Assembly: GCA_963825575.1 (NCBI GenBank)
Contig: CAWGUB010000035.1
Span: 1-64,000 of the forward strand
Reading direction: 5' to 3'
DNA length: 64,000 nt
Source: JAFDBW01 sp963825575
GTDB lineage: Bacteria; Desulfobacterota; Desulfuromonadia; Desulfuromonadales; BM103
How positions within the stretch are numbered: the first letter of the stretch is position 1; every line of letters begins with the position of its first letter. The notes under the pieces were generated by a model. It was not told where the DNA came from, ran no database searches, and saw only the letters and a list, made by a program, of their open reading frames with translations. Below, piece after piece: positions 40,198 through 48,779 of this stretch. Made by a program: the position numbers and the translations under genes.

Positions 40198-42642
40198 ATG
40201 GCTTCGCCTGACGCCTGCGTCCATTGCAACCTGCCGATACCGCCGGCCGACCTGGTTGTCGATCAAATTGACGGCAAAGAGCTGCGTTTTTGTTGCCGCG
40301 GCTGTCAGGGGGTCTATAGAATCATCACCGACGCAGGGCTGGACAGCTTCTATCGCAACCGCGACTGGAATGAGCAGGGCGTACCGGCCGGTGCCTTTGA
40401 CACCGAGTACAATGAGGCCAGCCTGGCCGGGCACGTCGTCCATAGGGATGAAGCCACGGCGGACATCTCCCTGATTATTGAAGGCATCCGCTGCGCATCC
40501 TGTGTCTGGCTGCTGGAAAAACTGCTGGTCAGGGAAAAGGGGATCACGGCTATTCGGGTCAACTACGGCACCCATCGGGCATTGGTCCGCTTCAACCCGC
40601 AGACGACAACACCGGCAAAGATTTTTACCTCAATCGGCCGGCTCGGCTACCTTCCACATCCATTCTCGCCCGGCGCAGCACAGTTAGCTGTAGCAAGAGA
40701 GCAGCGTACACTGCTGATCCGTTTCGGTACCGCCGCCTTTCTCTCCATGCAGTTGATGGGCTTCTCCTTCGCTCTCTACGGCGGCTACTTTCACGGTATC
40801 GACCCGGGGATCCGTCAGTTGATCCAGTATTTTGCCGCAGTCGTTGCGACTCCGGTCGTCTTCTATTCCGGCTGGCCGTTCCTGGTCGGGGCCTGGCGCA
40901 GCCTGAAGAACCGGTCGGCAAGCATGGACCTGTTGATCAGCCTAGGTGTATCCACGGCATACAGCTACAGCATTTATGCGATGGTCAAGGGCGGCGAGGT
41001 CTACTTCGACACGGCCGCGATGATCATCACCCTGATCCTGCTCGGCAGGCTCTTCGAAAACTCGGCCCGCAACCGCACCATCTCCGGAATAGACAAGCTC
41101 CTGCAACTTGCTCCCGACTCGGCTAGCCGGGTCGATGGAGAAGAGCTCCACACCGTTGCCAGTGCCACCCTGACACCCGGCGATATCATCCTGGTCCGTC
41201 CGGGCGAACGTATTCCCGTCGATTGCACGATTCTCGAAGGAGTCACGGAAGTCGACGAATCGACGATTACCGGCGAACCGATGCCGGTACTGCGGCAGGA
41301 TGGCGACAAGGTTTCAGCCGGCAGCCTGAACCTGTCCACTTCAATCAGGCTGCAGGTTGATCGAGTTGCGGCTGAATCTTTTGTGGCCCGGATGGCACGC
41401 CTGGTTGAAGAAGCACAAAACCGCAAGGCGCCAATCCAGTCGATGGCGGACCGATTAGCCACAGTCTTCGTGCCATTGGTTACCATCATAGCCATCGCCA
41501 CCTGGGCCTTCTGGTGGTTCGGCGAGGCATCAGGCTCCGAAGCGCTGCTGAATGCGGTCTCGGTTCTGATTGTCGCCTGTCCTTGCGCTCTTGGCCTTGC
41601 AACACCGACAGCGGTAATGGCGGCATCCGGCAGTGCGGCATGCAACGGGATTCTGTTCCGCGGTGGTGATATACTTGAAATGACCTCGCGCGTGGATTTG
41701 GTCGCGTTCGACAAAACCGGAACCTTGACCTACGGCCAGCCAACCGTGGAGCAAATCATTCCTGCGCCGGAACAAACTGAAGAAAGGCTGCTCGAACTTG
41801 CCAGCCATGCAGAAAGCGGCTCGAATCACCCGCTGGCGATTGCCGTACTGGCCAGGGCCAGGGCGGCCGGGATTCAATTAGGCGCTGCAGATCCAGTCAC
41901 TTCGGTGCCCGGTCGCGGCCTGAAAACGACGGCTAAAAACGGCGAGATTATGACCGGCAGCCGTACCTTTCTCACTGAAAGCGACATTGAAGTCCCCCCG
42001 ATTGATTCGGGAACCAGAACTGAGGTTCACGTCAGTCTTAACGGCGTTTGGCAGGGGCTCCTGCTGCTGCATGACCCGTTGCGCACAGAAGCCGAACAGA
42101 CCATCAGGGGACTGAAAAGACTCGGGCTGGAAACGGTTCTTCTGACTGGTGACCGCCCCGAAACAGCCCGACAGGTCAGCGAGACACTAGCCCTGCGTGA
42201 CTACCAGGCCAACATGGGTCCTGCGGACAAAACGGCCTGGATTGAAGACCAGCAGCGCAATGGCCATACGGTGATGATGGTCGGCGACGGCATCAACGAT
42301 GCCCCGGCACTATCAGTGGCAGACGTCGGATGCGCCATGGCCGGAGGCACTGATATTGCCCTGGAAACTTCGGACCTGGTGCTGACCAGAGCGAATCTCG
42401 GATCTCTGCATGAAGCGATTTTTATCGGCCGCAAGGCTATGCAGGTGATTAAGCAGAACCTGTTCTGGGCCTTCACCTACAACCTGATCACCATCCCGCT
42501 GGCCGCGAGCGGCAAGCTGGCTCCGGTCTGGGCGGCGGCGGCCATGGCCAGCAGTTCGATTCTGGTGGTCAGCAACTCATTGCGACTGGGCAGGTTGGTG
42601 CACCGCACCTTTTCAGTTGCCAAGCCGCCGGCGAGCTATTAG
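40198..42642 (+). CDS. ccoI: cbb3 assembly copper P-type ATPase
   Basis: 814 residues. The N-terminus carries a CVHCNLPIP...CCRGC metal-binding region and an HMA-like domain (GIRCASCVWLLEKLL). The membrane CPC motif (VLIVACPCALGLATPT), TGEP actuator loop, DKTGTLT and GDGINDAPALSVADVG are all present. CcoI/FixI ATPases export copper for the oxidase CuB site. The CcoI-type N-terminus separates it from the copA at 18.3 kb. Confidence 0.93.
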   Translation: MASPDACVHCNLPIPPADLVVDQIDGKELRFCCRGCQGVYRIITDAGLDSFYRNRDWNEQGVPAGAFDTEYNEASLAGHVVHRDEATADISLIIEGIRCASCVWLLEKLLVREKGITAIRVNYGTHRALVRFNPQTTTPAKIFTSIGRLGYLPHPFSPGAAQLAVAREQRTLLIRFGTAAFLSMQLMGFSFALYGGYFHGIDPGIRQLIQYFAAVVATPVVFYSGWPFLVGAWRSLKNRSASMDLLISLGVSTAYSYSIYAMVKGGEVYFDTAAMIITLILLGRLFENSARNRTISGIDKLLQLAPDSASRVDGEELHTVASATLTPGDIILVRPGERIPVDCTILEGVTEVDESTITGEPMPVLRQDGDKVSAGSLNLSTSIRLQVDRVAAESFVARMARLVEEAQNRKAPIQSMADRLATVFVPLVTIIAIATWAFWWFGEASGSEALLNAVSVLIVACPCALGLATPTAVMAASGSAACNGILFRGGDILEMTSRVDLVAFDKTGTLTYGQPTVEQIIPAPEQTEERLLELASHAESGSNHPLAIAVLARARAAGIQLGAADPVTSVPGRGLKTTAKNGEIMTGSRTFLTESDIEVPPIDSGTRTEVHVSLNGVWQGLLLLHDPLRTEAEQTIRGLKRLGLETVLLTGDRPETARQVSETLALRDYQANMGPADKTAWIEDQQRNGHTVMMVGDGINDAPALSVADVGCAMAGGTDIALETSDLVLTRANLGSLHEAIFIGRKAMQVIKQNLFWAFTYNLITIPLAASGKLAPVWAAAAMASSSILVVSNSLRLGRLVHRTFSVAKPPASY

Positions 42643-42651
42643 TATCTTCCA

Positions 42652-42837
42652 ATGATTAAGTCAATTATCATTCTGATTGTTCTTTCACTTTGTATCGGCA
42701 CTGGTGCCTGGCTGTTCTTTATCTGGACAGTCAAGCGCGGTGATTTCGACGATGTCGAAGGGCCCAAGTACCGCATGCTGGACGATGAGGACGAGAGCTC
42801 ATCGCAACAGGCTGCGTCTCAAGGAGAGAAAAAATGA
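42652..42837 (+). CDS. ccoS: cbb3 oxidase maturation protein CcoS
   Basis: 61 residues. One membrane helix (IIILIVLSLCIGTGAWLFFIW) and the characteristic FDDVEGPKYRMLDDEDE. CcoS is required for heme and copper insertion into CcoN. Its stop overlaps the next start (ATGA at 42834-42837). Confidence 0.9.
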   Translation: MIKSIIILIVLSLCIGTGAWLFFIWTVKRGDFDDVEGPKYRMLDDEDESSSQQAASQGEKK

Positions 42838-43250
42838 ATAGACCCGTCCGCCCCGTCCTGATGATCCTTGCGACCATATTCCTGCTTAGTAGCTCAGCCG
42901 TTCTGTTTGCGGCGGAAACGAGCCTGGAAAAACCGGCTTTCAAATCTGGCAAGGTCACAATCACTTTTGCCGATGCACCACTGAAAACGATGACCGAAAC
43001 GCCCTTCGCAATAAAGGTTGTCGGCGACACCGGCATTGATATCAGTGACGCAAAGCTGAGCACCAGCCTCGACATGCCGGACATGCCGATGCCGCCGAAC
43101 CATCCTGCAGCAATCCGGAAGGATGGAGCCTATCGCGGCGTTGCGATCTTCACTATGGCAGGGGCATGGCAGATGACCGTTAACATCCAGCGCCCCGGTT
43201 ATGACCAGGAACAGGTCATTTTCAACATTGGTCAAGTTATGCTGAAGTGA
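42834..43250 (+). CDS. Exported YtkA-like protein with Met-rich motif
   Basis: 138 residues with a signal peptide (~1-26) and a beta-sandwich-like domain. DMPDMPMPPNH resembles the metal-binding loops of copper-handling YtkA/CopC-like proteins. Overlap with ccoS at one end and the DsbD_2-like gene at the other puts it in the cbb3 operon. A periplasmic copper role in oxidase maturation is inferred. Confidence 0.7.
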   Translation: MNRPVRPVLMILATIFLLSSSAVLFAAETSLEKPAFKSGKVTITFADAPLKTMTETPFAIKVVGDTGIDISDAKLSTSLDMPDMPMPPNHPAAIRKDGAYRGVAIFTMAGAWQMTVNIQRPGYDQEQVIFNIGQVMLK

Positions 43251-43930
43251 GCGAGTCACTCGTTTACATGGCTTTTGTCACTGGCCTGCTTGGAACCGGG
43301 CACTGCATAGGTATGTGTGGCGGGCTGGTCAGTGCCCTGTCCCTGTCGGACGCCGGGCAGAAAGGTGGCTGGCTGTTTCATCTGCTCTACAATACCGGAC
43401 GCATTGTAACATACACCTTTATCGGTGCAGTGGTCGGCTGGCTCGGTTCCGCACTGGCCTACACAGATCAGTTCAAGATCGTGACTCGCTCCCTGCTGCT
43501 ATGCTCGGACCTGTTTGTCATCCTGATAGGGCTTGGTACGGCCGGCATGTTTGCATGGCTCAATGTTGCAAAACTTGATTTTCCCGGGCCGCTGCGATTG
43601 ATGACCACAGCCGTAAGTGGACTGCGGCGCCTGCCACCGGCATTGGCTGCCCTGCCGCTCGGTCTTTTGTTCGGCTTCATTCCGTGCGGCTACCTTTATG
43701 CCGTTGCCATCACGGCCGCCCAGAGTGCGAGTGTCATCACCGGTGCCCTGATGCTCCTGGCTTTCGGCCTGGGTACAGCGCCAGCACTGTTCTTTTTCGG
43801 CGGTGCCGCTCACTGGTTGAGCGGTAAGGCCCGGACATGGATGTTGCGGATTGCCGGGATTGTCGTCGCCGGCATGGGCGTCATCAATCTTTTCAAACAC
43901 TTGAGAATGATGGGAATAATCGGGCCGTAA
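43247..43930 (+). CDS. Sulfite exporter TauE/SafE-like (DsbD_2) membrane protein
   Basis: 227 residues starting at GTG 43247, overlapping the previous stop (GTGA); ATG 43268 is an alternative. Six helices, with GTGHCIGMCGGLVSAL and GFIPCGYLYA. Proteins of this kind commonly end cbb3 operons and are proposed to handle copper or thiol redox. Last gene of the run; no strong terminator directly follows, only the inverted repeat at 43964-44007. Confidence 0.8.
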   Translation: MSESLVYMAFVTGLLGTGHCIGMCGGLVSALSLSDAGQKGGWLFHLLYNTGRIVTYTFIGAVVGWLGSALAYTDQFKIVTRSLLLCSDLFVILIGLGTAGMFAWLNVAKLDFPGPLRLMTTAVSGLRRLPPALAALPLGLLFGFIPCGYLYAVAITAAQSASVITGALMLLAFGLGTAPALFFFGGAAHWLSGKARTWMLRIAGIVVAGMGVINLFKHLRMMGIIGP

Positions 43931-43963
43931 CAGGATGTGCTTTGGCTCTATTAGCGTTCTGTG

Positions 43964-44007
43964 TTGATAGAGATCTCATAAACCCTGCCGCCAAAACTCT
44001 CTATCAA
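43964..44007. repeat. 10-bp perfect inverted repeat after the cbb3 operon
   Basis: TTGATAGAGA (43964-43973) pairs with TCTCTATCAA (43998-44007) around a 24-base loop. No U-run follows, so it is not a standard terminator; an RNA-stabilising 3' structure or protein site is possible. Confidence 0.4.
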
Positions 44008-44026
44008 GATCCGTAACCTGCCTCGC

Positions 44027-44118
44027 AAAAAAAAAGCCCCACAGCCAGGAGGGGGCTGTGGGGCAACGGGTTCTATGGGTTTTTCTTTAGGAGGTAGAAC
44101 ATGAACAAGTATGCTCTG
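44027..44118 (-). ncRNA. Candidate small RNA B with CCUCC-loop terminator
   Basis: Minus strand. An 11-bp stem (44036-44046 with 44054-44064) has a 7-base loop containing CCUCCU and is followed by nine U (44027-44035). A second unpaired ACCUCCU is at 44089-44094. Upstream, TTGACA (44147-44152) and TAAAGT (44125-44130), 16 bases apart, would start a ~90-nt RNA near 44,118. The layout and terminator sequence match element A. It is antisense to a 21-codon frame on the plus strand. Confidence 0.6.
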
Positions 44119-44166
44119 GCCAATACTTTACTCTTTTGGTCAGATATGTCAACAGGAAAAACTTAA
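44101..44166 (+). CDS. Possible 21-residue peptide
   Basis: ATG 44101 follows a perfect AGGAGG (44089-44094) by six bases. The frame starts MNKYALANTLLFW and stops at TAA 44164-44166. The ribosome site is exactly the complement of the CCUCC segment of small RNA B, so it may be a by-product of that sequence rather than a gene. Too short for family assignment. Confidence 0.25.
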   Translation: MNKYALANTLLFWSDMSTGKT

Positions 44167-44167
44167 T

Positions 44168-44197
44168 AAAAAACCACCCAAGCTTGAACCCGGGTGG
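44168..44197 (-). terminator. Intrinsic terminator of the HD-GYP gene
   Basis: On the minus strand CCACCC...GGGTGG (44192-44197 with 44174-44179) is followed by six U. It lies about 130 bases after the HD-GYP stop. The loop is not CCUCC-type. Confidence 0.65.
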
Positions 44198-44325
44198 CAA
44201 TGATCTATTTGGCTGGGGGGTTTCTTAAACATCATATCAATAAGAAGCCGGTTATTGTTGCGACAGTGGTTACTTATCGGCATATCCGAGTCAAGGCAAA
44301 AACTCTGCACTGGCTTGAATGATTG

Positions 44326-45378
44326 TCAAGACTTCAATTCTTCATAAATTTCAGCAAACCTTCCACGACATTTTCGGAAAACCTCCAGCACATCTGGGTC
44401 AAAATGTTCTGGCGTAGTACGATCGCTCCCTTCCAGAATAATTGTGCAGCTCTTCTCATGGTTAAACGCCTGTTTGTAAGGTCGTTCGCTTCTGAGAGCA
44501 TCATATTGGTCGCAGACATTCATGATTCGCGCAGTGAGAGGTATTTCTTCACCCTTCAGGCCGTTTGGGTAGCCCTTGCCGTCCCAACGCTCATGGTGGC
44601 ACCTGGCAATATCCACTGCCATCTGCAGGTACGGAGAATTTGAACCTTCCAGAATCTCGGCACCGATGGTTGTATGGGTCTTCATAACCTGCCACTCTGA
44701 AGCATTCAGCGGGCCCGGTTTCTGCTGGATAGAATCAGGTATGGCCACCTTGCCGATATCATGCATCGGCGAGGCATAAAAGATACTCTCGGCAAACTCG
44801 CTGCCCAGGTTACAGGCTTCAGCGATCTCTCTCGAGTAATAACTGATCCGACTGATATGGGCGCCAGTGTACTCATCCTTAAATTCTGAAGCCAGCACCA
44901 GCCGATGGATGGTGTCGATGTAGCCCTCCCGTAGCAACAGGGTTCGCTCTGCCACCTGCTTCTCCAGGAGCTGTTTGTGCTCTGCCAGAAAATCATGAAA
45001 CTCCTTGTTGCGAAGATTGTTTCTGAGCCGCAGGGCCAGTTCCTCATTGTCGATCGGCTTGGTCAGAAAATCGTCAGCACCGATGGCTATGCCGGCCAGC
45101 CGATCTTTCCGCGAATCAAGCCCGGTGATCATAATGACAGGGATATGGGCCGTGTCCTTATGGCCTTTCAGTTGAGTAGTGGCTTCAAGACCGTCCATTT
45201 CCGGCATTACCACATCCATCAGAATGCAATCTGGACACTCAGTGCGGGCAAGTTCCACGACCTCACGGCCGTTGCTGGCCTTAACAGTTTCGTATCCCAG
45301 ATCTTTGCACAATTCCTCCAGTACCAGGATGTGAAACAACTGGTCATCGGCAATGAGAATTTTTTTTGATTTGGTCAT
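44326..45378 (-). CDS. Response regulator with HD-GYP domain
   Basis: 350 residues. Receiver domain with IADDQ and phospho-acceptor in CILMDVVMPEMDG. The C-terminal HD-GYP phosphodiesterase has SPMHDIGKVAIPD, CHHERWDGKGYPNGLKGEEIPLTARI and CDQYDALRSERPYK. Such enzymes hydrolyse cyclic di-GMP (or cGAMP in some Geobacter-related bacteria), linking a phosphorelay to biofilm or motility states. No kinase is adjacent. Confidence 0.92.
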   Translation of the reverse strand: MTKSKKILIADDQLFHILVLEELCKDLGYETVKASNGREVVELARTECPDCILMDVVMPEMDGLEATTQLKGHKDTAHIPVIMITGLDSRKDRLAGIAIGADDFLTKPIDNEELALRLRNNLRNKEFHDFLAEHKQLLEKQVAERTLLLREGYIDTIHRLVLASEFKDEYTGAHISRISYYSREIAEACNLGSEFAESIFYASPMHDIGKVAIPDSIQQKPGPLNASEWQVMKTHTTIGAEILEGSNSPYLQMAVDIARCHHERWDGKGYPNGLKGEEIPLTARIMNVCDQYDALRSERPYKQAFNHEKSCTIILEGSDRTTPEHFDPDVLEVFRKCRGRFAEIYEELKS

Positions 45379-45587
45379 ATACCTCTCGGTGATTCCGGTA
45401 GACTATCCTGTTTGAGTTACCCAAAAACCCCGGGTCCCAAGACGGTTTCAATCACTCCGCAAGGCCCCTGCTGGTAGCAATTTATACATATCCATACAAA
45501 TAAGTATCACTGCAGCCAAACATTTTCAACGAGTCATTCATCAACACTGAACCGAACAGAGTTTATACTTTCAGCAAGGAGAAAGTA

Positions 45588-46406
45588 TCAGGCTTTTGGC
45601 GGTTTATACAATTTTGGCGGGGGCAGTTTATGCTGCCAGAAGCGCTTGGCCAGCCACAGCAGAACCAGCCACAGCAACGCACAGGGCGTGTAACGGAAGA
45701 GAAAAGTCACCAGCACCGAGGTCTCGATATTGAGACCGGCGATCACGTAAAAACCAACAATTATGAACGGAAAGATCGGAATCGCGGCAAGTTCACGCCA
45801 GCGATAACGGTAATGCCACAACATATGCAACTGCAACAGGACGTAGGCAGGGATCGATGCAAGATTGAGAAAGAAAAAGATATCGAAGAGGACTCCGTAT
45901 TTCTGTGGGGAGGGGTCGTAAACGTAATCGACCTTGCGTCGTTCGGCCTTGATCATCGGGGAAACCCATTCTGACGGCTTCCTCGGCTCAACCGCAGCGA
46001 TATCCAGCCATGTCACATTCACCTCATGGGAGACCTGATGCAGCGTCTGCCATTTTTCATCCAGAACAACTATCCTGACGGCATCGACATGTGTCGGGTT
46101 CGTGTACATGACCCATGCCAGCGCCTCCCCTGCCCCGGGGGCATGCAGCGCTGCAGGATTTCTAATCGCTCCGACCTCAAGGGGCAGGCCCTCCCGCATG
46201 GCAATGGCCTGGAAACGCAATGGGACATCGGCCTCGTAACGGACCTTGACATAAAGCTTTTCATCACTACCGAGCGTTGAGCTGACGGCAGGATCGACAG
46301 CGACGATCTCAACCAGCATATCAGCGGGTTCAGCAAAAGCAGTTGTCAGGCTGATGCAGAGGAGAAGCAGGCAGAAAAAAAGCGGAGCGGGTTTCAGACG
46401 AATCAT
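45588..46406 (-). CDS. Exported membrane protein, unknown function
   Basis: About 272 residues from ATG 46406 (46424 also possible). A signal peptide (MIRLKPAPLFFCLLLLCIS) and a ~150-residue periplasmic beta-rich region precede three C-terminal helices (~residues 175-255), ending in a basic/proline tail (HKLPPPKLYKPPKA). No family recognised. It stands alone between the HD-GYP gene and small RNA C. Confidence 0.6.
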   Translation of the reverse strand: MIRLKPAPLFFCLLLLCISLTTAFAEPADMLVEIVAVDPAVSSTLGSDEKLYVKVRYEADVPLRFQAIAMREGLPLEVGAIRNPAALHAPGAGEALAWVMYTNPTHVDAVRIVVLDEKWQTLHQVSHEVNVTWLDIAAVEPRKPSEWVSPMIKAERRKVDYVYDPSPQKYGVLFDIFFFLNLASIPAYVLLQLHMLWHYRYRWRELAAIPIFPFIIVGFYVIAGLNIETSVLVTFLFRYTPCALLWLVLLWLAKRFWQHKLPPPKLYKPPKA

Positions 46407-46526
46407 ATTATTTTCTATTCTCATAAGTAATAAAGCTATTAATTACAGATGCTTAATTATACCTCAAAAAAGCATCCGCCATAATTAATTACAAAAAGTA
46501 CTGCCTGAAGACTCTGGATGCAACAT

Positions 46527-46759
46527 AAAAAAAGCTCACCCCGGTTCGCTAGAAACCGGGATGAGCTTTTACCCGTCGAAGGAGGAGGGCGGGCTTACTA
46601 ATTTTTGGGTGGCGGTTTGGCTGGGCTGCGCCCGGCCTTGAATTTTGGTCCCTGAAAGTCGTTTCAGGCGTCCTGCTCGATGGCAGGCTTGCTCACCACG
46701 CTTTACCCGGGATGTTTTCTTTTCAATGTTCTCGACGCTGCCAGACCGGATACCGCGCA
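46527..46759 (-). ncRNA. Candidate small RNA C with CCUCCUCC hairpin loop
   Basis: Minus strand. A small hairpin (CCCG/CGGG, 46572-46593) exposes CCCUCCUCCUU in its loop, directly followed by a strong terminator (14-bp arms 46533-46546 and 46551-46566, seven U). A possible promoter is TTGGCA (46788-46793) 16 bases from TAAAAT (46766-46771), giving ~230 nt. The open frame 46569-46799 here lacks a ribosome site. Unlike A, B, D and E the CCUCC is not in the terminator loop itself. Confidence 0.45.
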
Positions 46760-47072
46760 ACCCAAATTTTATTTGCTGTATTGAGATTGCCAATCGCATG
46801 CCAAATTTGTAAGGCTATGGCGAAAAAAACAGACAATTAACGATTATAATACATTATTACAGGTACTTACACGAAAGACCATCTTGTGTTGATTATGGTC
46901 AACAAGCGTTCATGTGTGTGTCAGAACAAGCTAATGTTACACATCGTGCCACCCCAGATGACACATTTTGTCGCCCGCTGCATACAAACAAAGAGAGCGC
47001 AAACAGCCATACATTACGTCGCCGACCTGCTATACTGTCGGTCAATTATTTTATTTTTCAGGGAGTGATGTC

Positions 47073-47234
47073 ATGGACATTGTCAAAATCCTGCTGGCTA
47101 TTTTTCTTCCCCCTGTCGCTGCCTTCATGCAGGTCGGCCCGACGCTGCACTTCTGGGTCAATATCGTTCTGACTCTTCTCGGCGTGCTGCCCGGAATGAT
47201 CCATGCACTCTGGCTGATCGTCACCAAGAAATAA
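47073..47234 (+). CDS. Pmp3/YqaE (UPF0057) small membrane protein
   Basis: 53 residues with two membrane helices: LLAIFLPPVAAFMQVG and FWVNIVLTLLGVLPGMIHALWLI, the classic Pmp3 pattern. ATG 47073 follows GGGAG. Homologues respond to salt, cold or membrane stress and affect membrane potential. About 280 bases of gene-free sequence precede it. Confidence 0.88.
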   Translation: MDIVKILLAIFLPPVAAFMQVGPTLHFWVNIVLTLLGVLPGMIHALWLIVTKK

Positions 47235-47270
47235 ATAACAGGATCGACCACGCTCGTCGGAATATGACTT

Positions 47271-48029
47271 ATGACATCGCTTCTCGATCACCCAATTATC
47301 AGCGAACGCTACTTCTTTCCCCGCACGGAAGCCCCGGCACAACCGTTCTGGGTCGATTGCAATGACGGGATACGACTGGCCTGTGCATATCATGAAACGA
47401 ATCCGACCGCACCAACCGTTGTTCATTTCCATGGCAACGGTGAAGTTGTCGCCGATTACCTCGACGGCTTTACCGGGCTGATCGACCGGATGGGTTACAA
47501 TTGTTTTTTTGCCGAGTTTCGCGGCTACGGCGGATCTACGGGAACACCACAGCTGGGGAAAATGCTTGAAGATGTCTTGCCAACGATCGGCGCCCTTGGC
47601 TGCGCCGAGGAAAAGATAATCTTGTTTGGACGTTCCGTCGGCTCACTCTTTGCCATCAAGGCTGCGGAACTTTTTCCGAATGTTGCAGGAATGATCCTCG
47701 AGAGTGCTATTGCCGACCCGATCGAAAGGCTGCTGCTGCGAGTCGATCCAGGAGAACTGGGAACAACTCCTTCCGGACTTGCATCGGCAATCACTGATGC
47801 CGTCAATATCAGGGAGATCATGTCTCATTTTTCCCGACCGACCCTGATCATGCATACGCTTCACGACGGGTTGATCGATGTCAGCCATGCCGAGCGATTG
47901 GCCGATTGGTGCGGTGGTCCGACCATGTTGAAGGTTTTTCAGGACGGTAACCACAACAACATCATGTTCGTTAACGGGCCGCAGTATTTCGGCCTGGTCA
48001 ATGATTTCCTTTCATCTTTCCGGAAATGA
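47271..48029 (+). CDS. Alpha/beta hydrolase
   Basis: 252 residues. The fold is shown by VVHFHGNGE (oxyanion region), FRGYGGSTG, the nucleophile elbow GRSVGS, an Asp in HTLHDGLID and a late His in DGNHNN. Similar to BEM46/FrsA-type serine hydrolases; substrate unknown. It is three bases before the DUF2784 gene and probably cotranscribed. Confidence 0.85.
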   Translation: MTSLLDHPIISERYFFPRTEAPAQPFWVDCNDGIRLACAYHETNPTAPTVVHFHGNGEVVADYLDGFTGLIDRMGYNCFFAEFRGYGGSTGTPQLGKMLEDVLPTIGALGCAEEKIILFGRSVGSLFAIKAAELFPNVAGMILESAIADPIERLLLRVDPGELGTTPSGLASAITDAVNIREIMSHFSRPTLIMHTLHDGLIDVSHAERLADWCGGPTMLKVFQDGNHNNIMFVNGPQYFGLVNDFLSSFRK

Positions 48030-48032
48030 GCC

Positions 48033-48413
48033 GTGGGCTACTGGTTTCTGGCTGACCTGACCCTGATCCTGCACCTCTGCTTTATCCTGTTCGTCCTCTT
48101 CGGTGGTCTGCTCTGCCTGTTCCGAACCTGCATGATCTGGCTTCACCTGCCTGCAATAGCGTGGGGACTCTGGGTTGAATGGACCGGCAGAACCTGCCCG
48201 TTGACCCCGCTTGAAAACCATTTCAGGCAGCTGGCTTCCGGTCAGGGCTTTTCCGGTGGCTTCATCGAACACTACCTGGTCCCGATTATTTACCCTGAAC
48301 ATCTAAACGCTTCATTACAATGGTTTCTGGGGGTTGTGGTGATTCTCATTAATCTCGTCGTCTACCTTTTCGTGCTGTGCAGGATAAGGAAACGATCTCG
48401 ACAGGTTGACTAA
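48033..48413 (+). CDS. DUF2784 membrane protein
   Basis: 126 residues with a GTG start. Helices near 5-30, 35-50 and 98-118, and the typical segment TCPLTPLENHFRQLASGQGFSGGFIEHYL with PIIYP. The family has no established function. Confidence 0.85.
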   Translation: MGYWFLADLTLILHLCFILFVLFGGLLCLFRTCMIWLHLPAIAWGLWVEWTGRTCPLTPLENHFRQLASGQGFSGGFIEHYLVPIIYPEHLNASLQWFLGVVVILINLVVYLFVLCRIRKRSRQVD

Positions 48414-48460
48414 TGGTTGCCGCTACGCTACCTTTTAATAAAACACGAGGAGGTTATCCC

Positions 48461-48640
48461 ATGTCTGAAAATGATTGCTCAAACCCGGAAGAACATTGCG
48501 AACTACATATGTGTCAACTGAAAGCAACGGCACTCAATGATGAGATCAACAAACTCTACGAGAATCCGCAGTATGTCTGCGCCAATTGCGGCGTCAAGGT
48601 CAACAGGAAAGAAAACTTGTGCAGTCCGAAACCGATCTGA
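48461..48640 (+). CDS. Small Cys-rich protein, unknown function
   Basis: 59 residues from ATG 48461, which follows GAGGAGG. Cys residues at the N-terminus (NDCSNPEEHCELHMCQ) and CANCGVKVNRKENLC near the end suggest a metal-binding ribbon. A strong terminator follows. No named family. Confidence 0.65.
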   Translation: MSENDCSNPEEHCELHMCQLKATALNDEINKLYENPQYVCANCGVKVNRKENLCSPKPI

Positions 48641-48657
48641 ACAGTTGAGAATAAACT

Positions 48658-48696
48658 AAAGCGCAGCGACCTGTGGTACAAGGTCGCTGCGCTTTT
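48658..48696 (+). terminator. Intrinsic terminator
   Basis: GCGCAGCGACCT (48661-48672) pairs with AGGTCGCTGCGC (48681-48692), followed by four U. It can also serve the minus-strand gene ending at 48780. Confidence 0.8.
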
Positions 48697-48779
48697 CTCT
48701 CCGAACCGCGATCGTCTTGACTGTCAAGAGTTACTGTATTACCGGTCGGTCGGGTTCAGGCACAAAGCGGCCCTTCTGC

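Noticed and set aside
28936..44064. Reading the hairpins A and B on the plus strand as CsrA-binding loops (AGGA in loop)
   Set aside because: Only the minus strand carries the U-run directly after the stem, so the minus-strand RNA (CCUCC in loop) is the supported product.
46569..46799. 76-residue minus-strand open frame over small RNA C
   Set aside because: No ribosome site, no family likeness, and it reads into the CCUCC hairpin.
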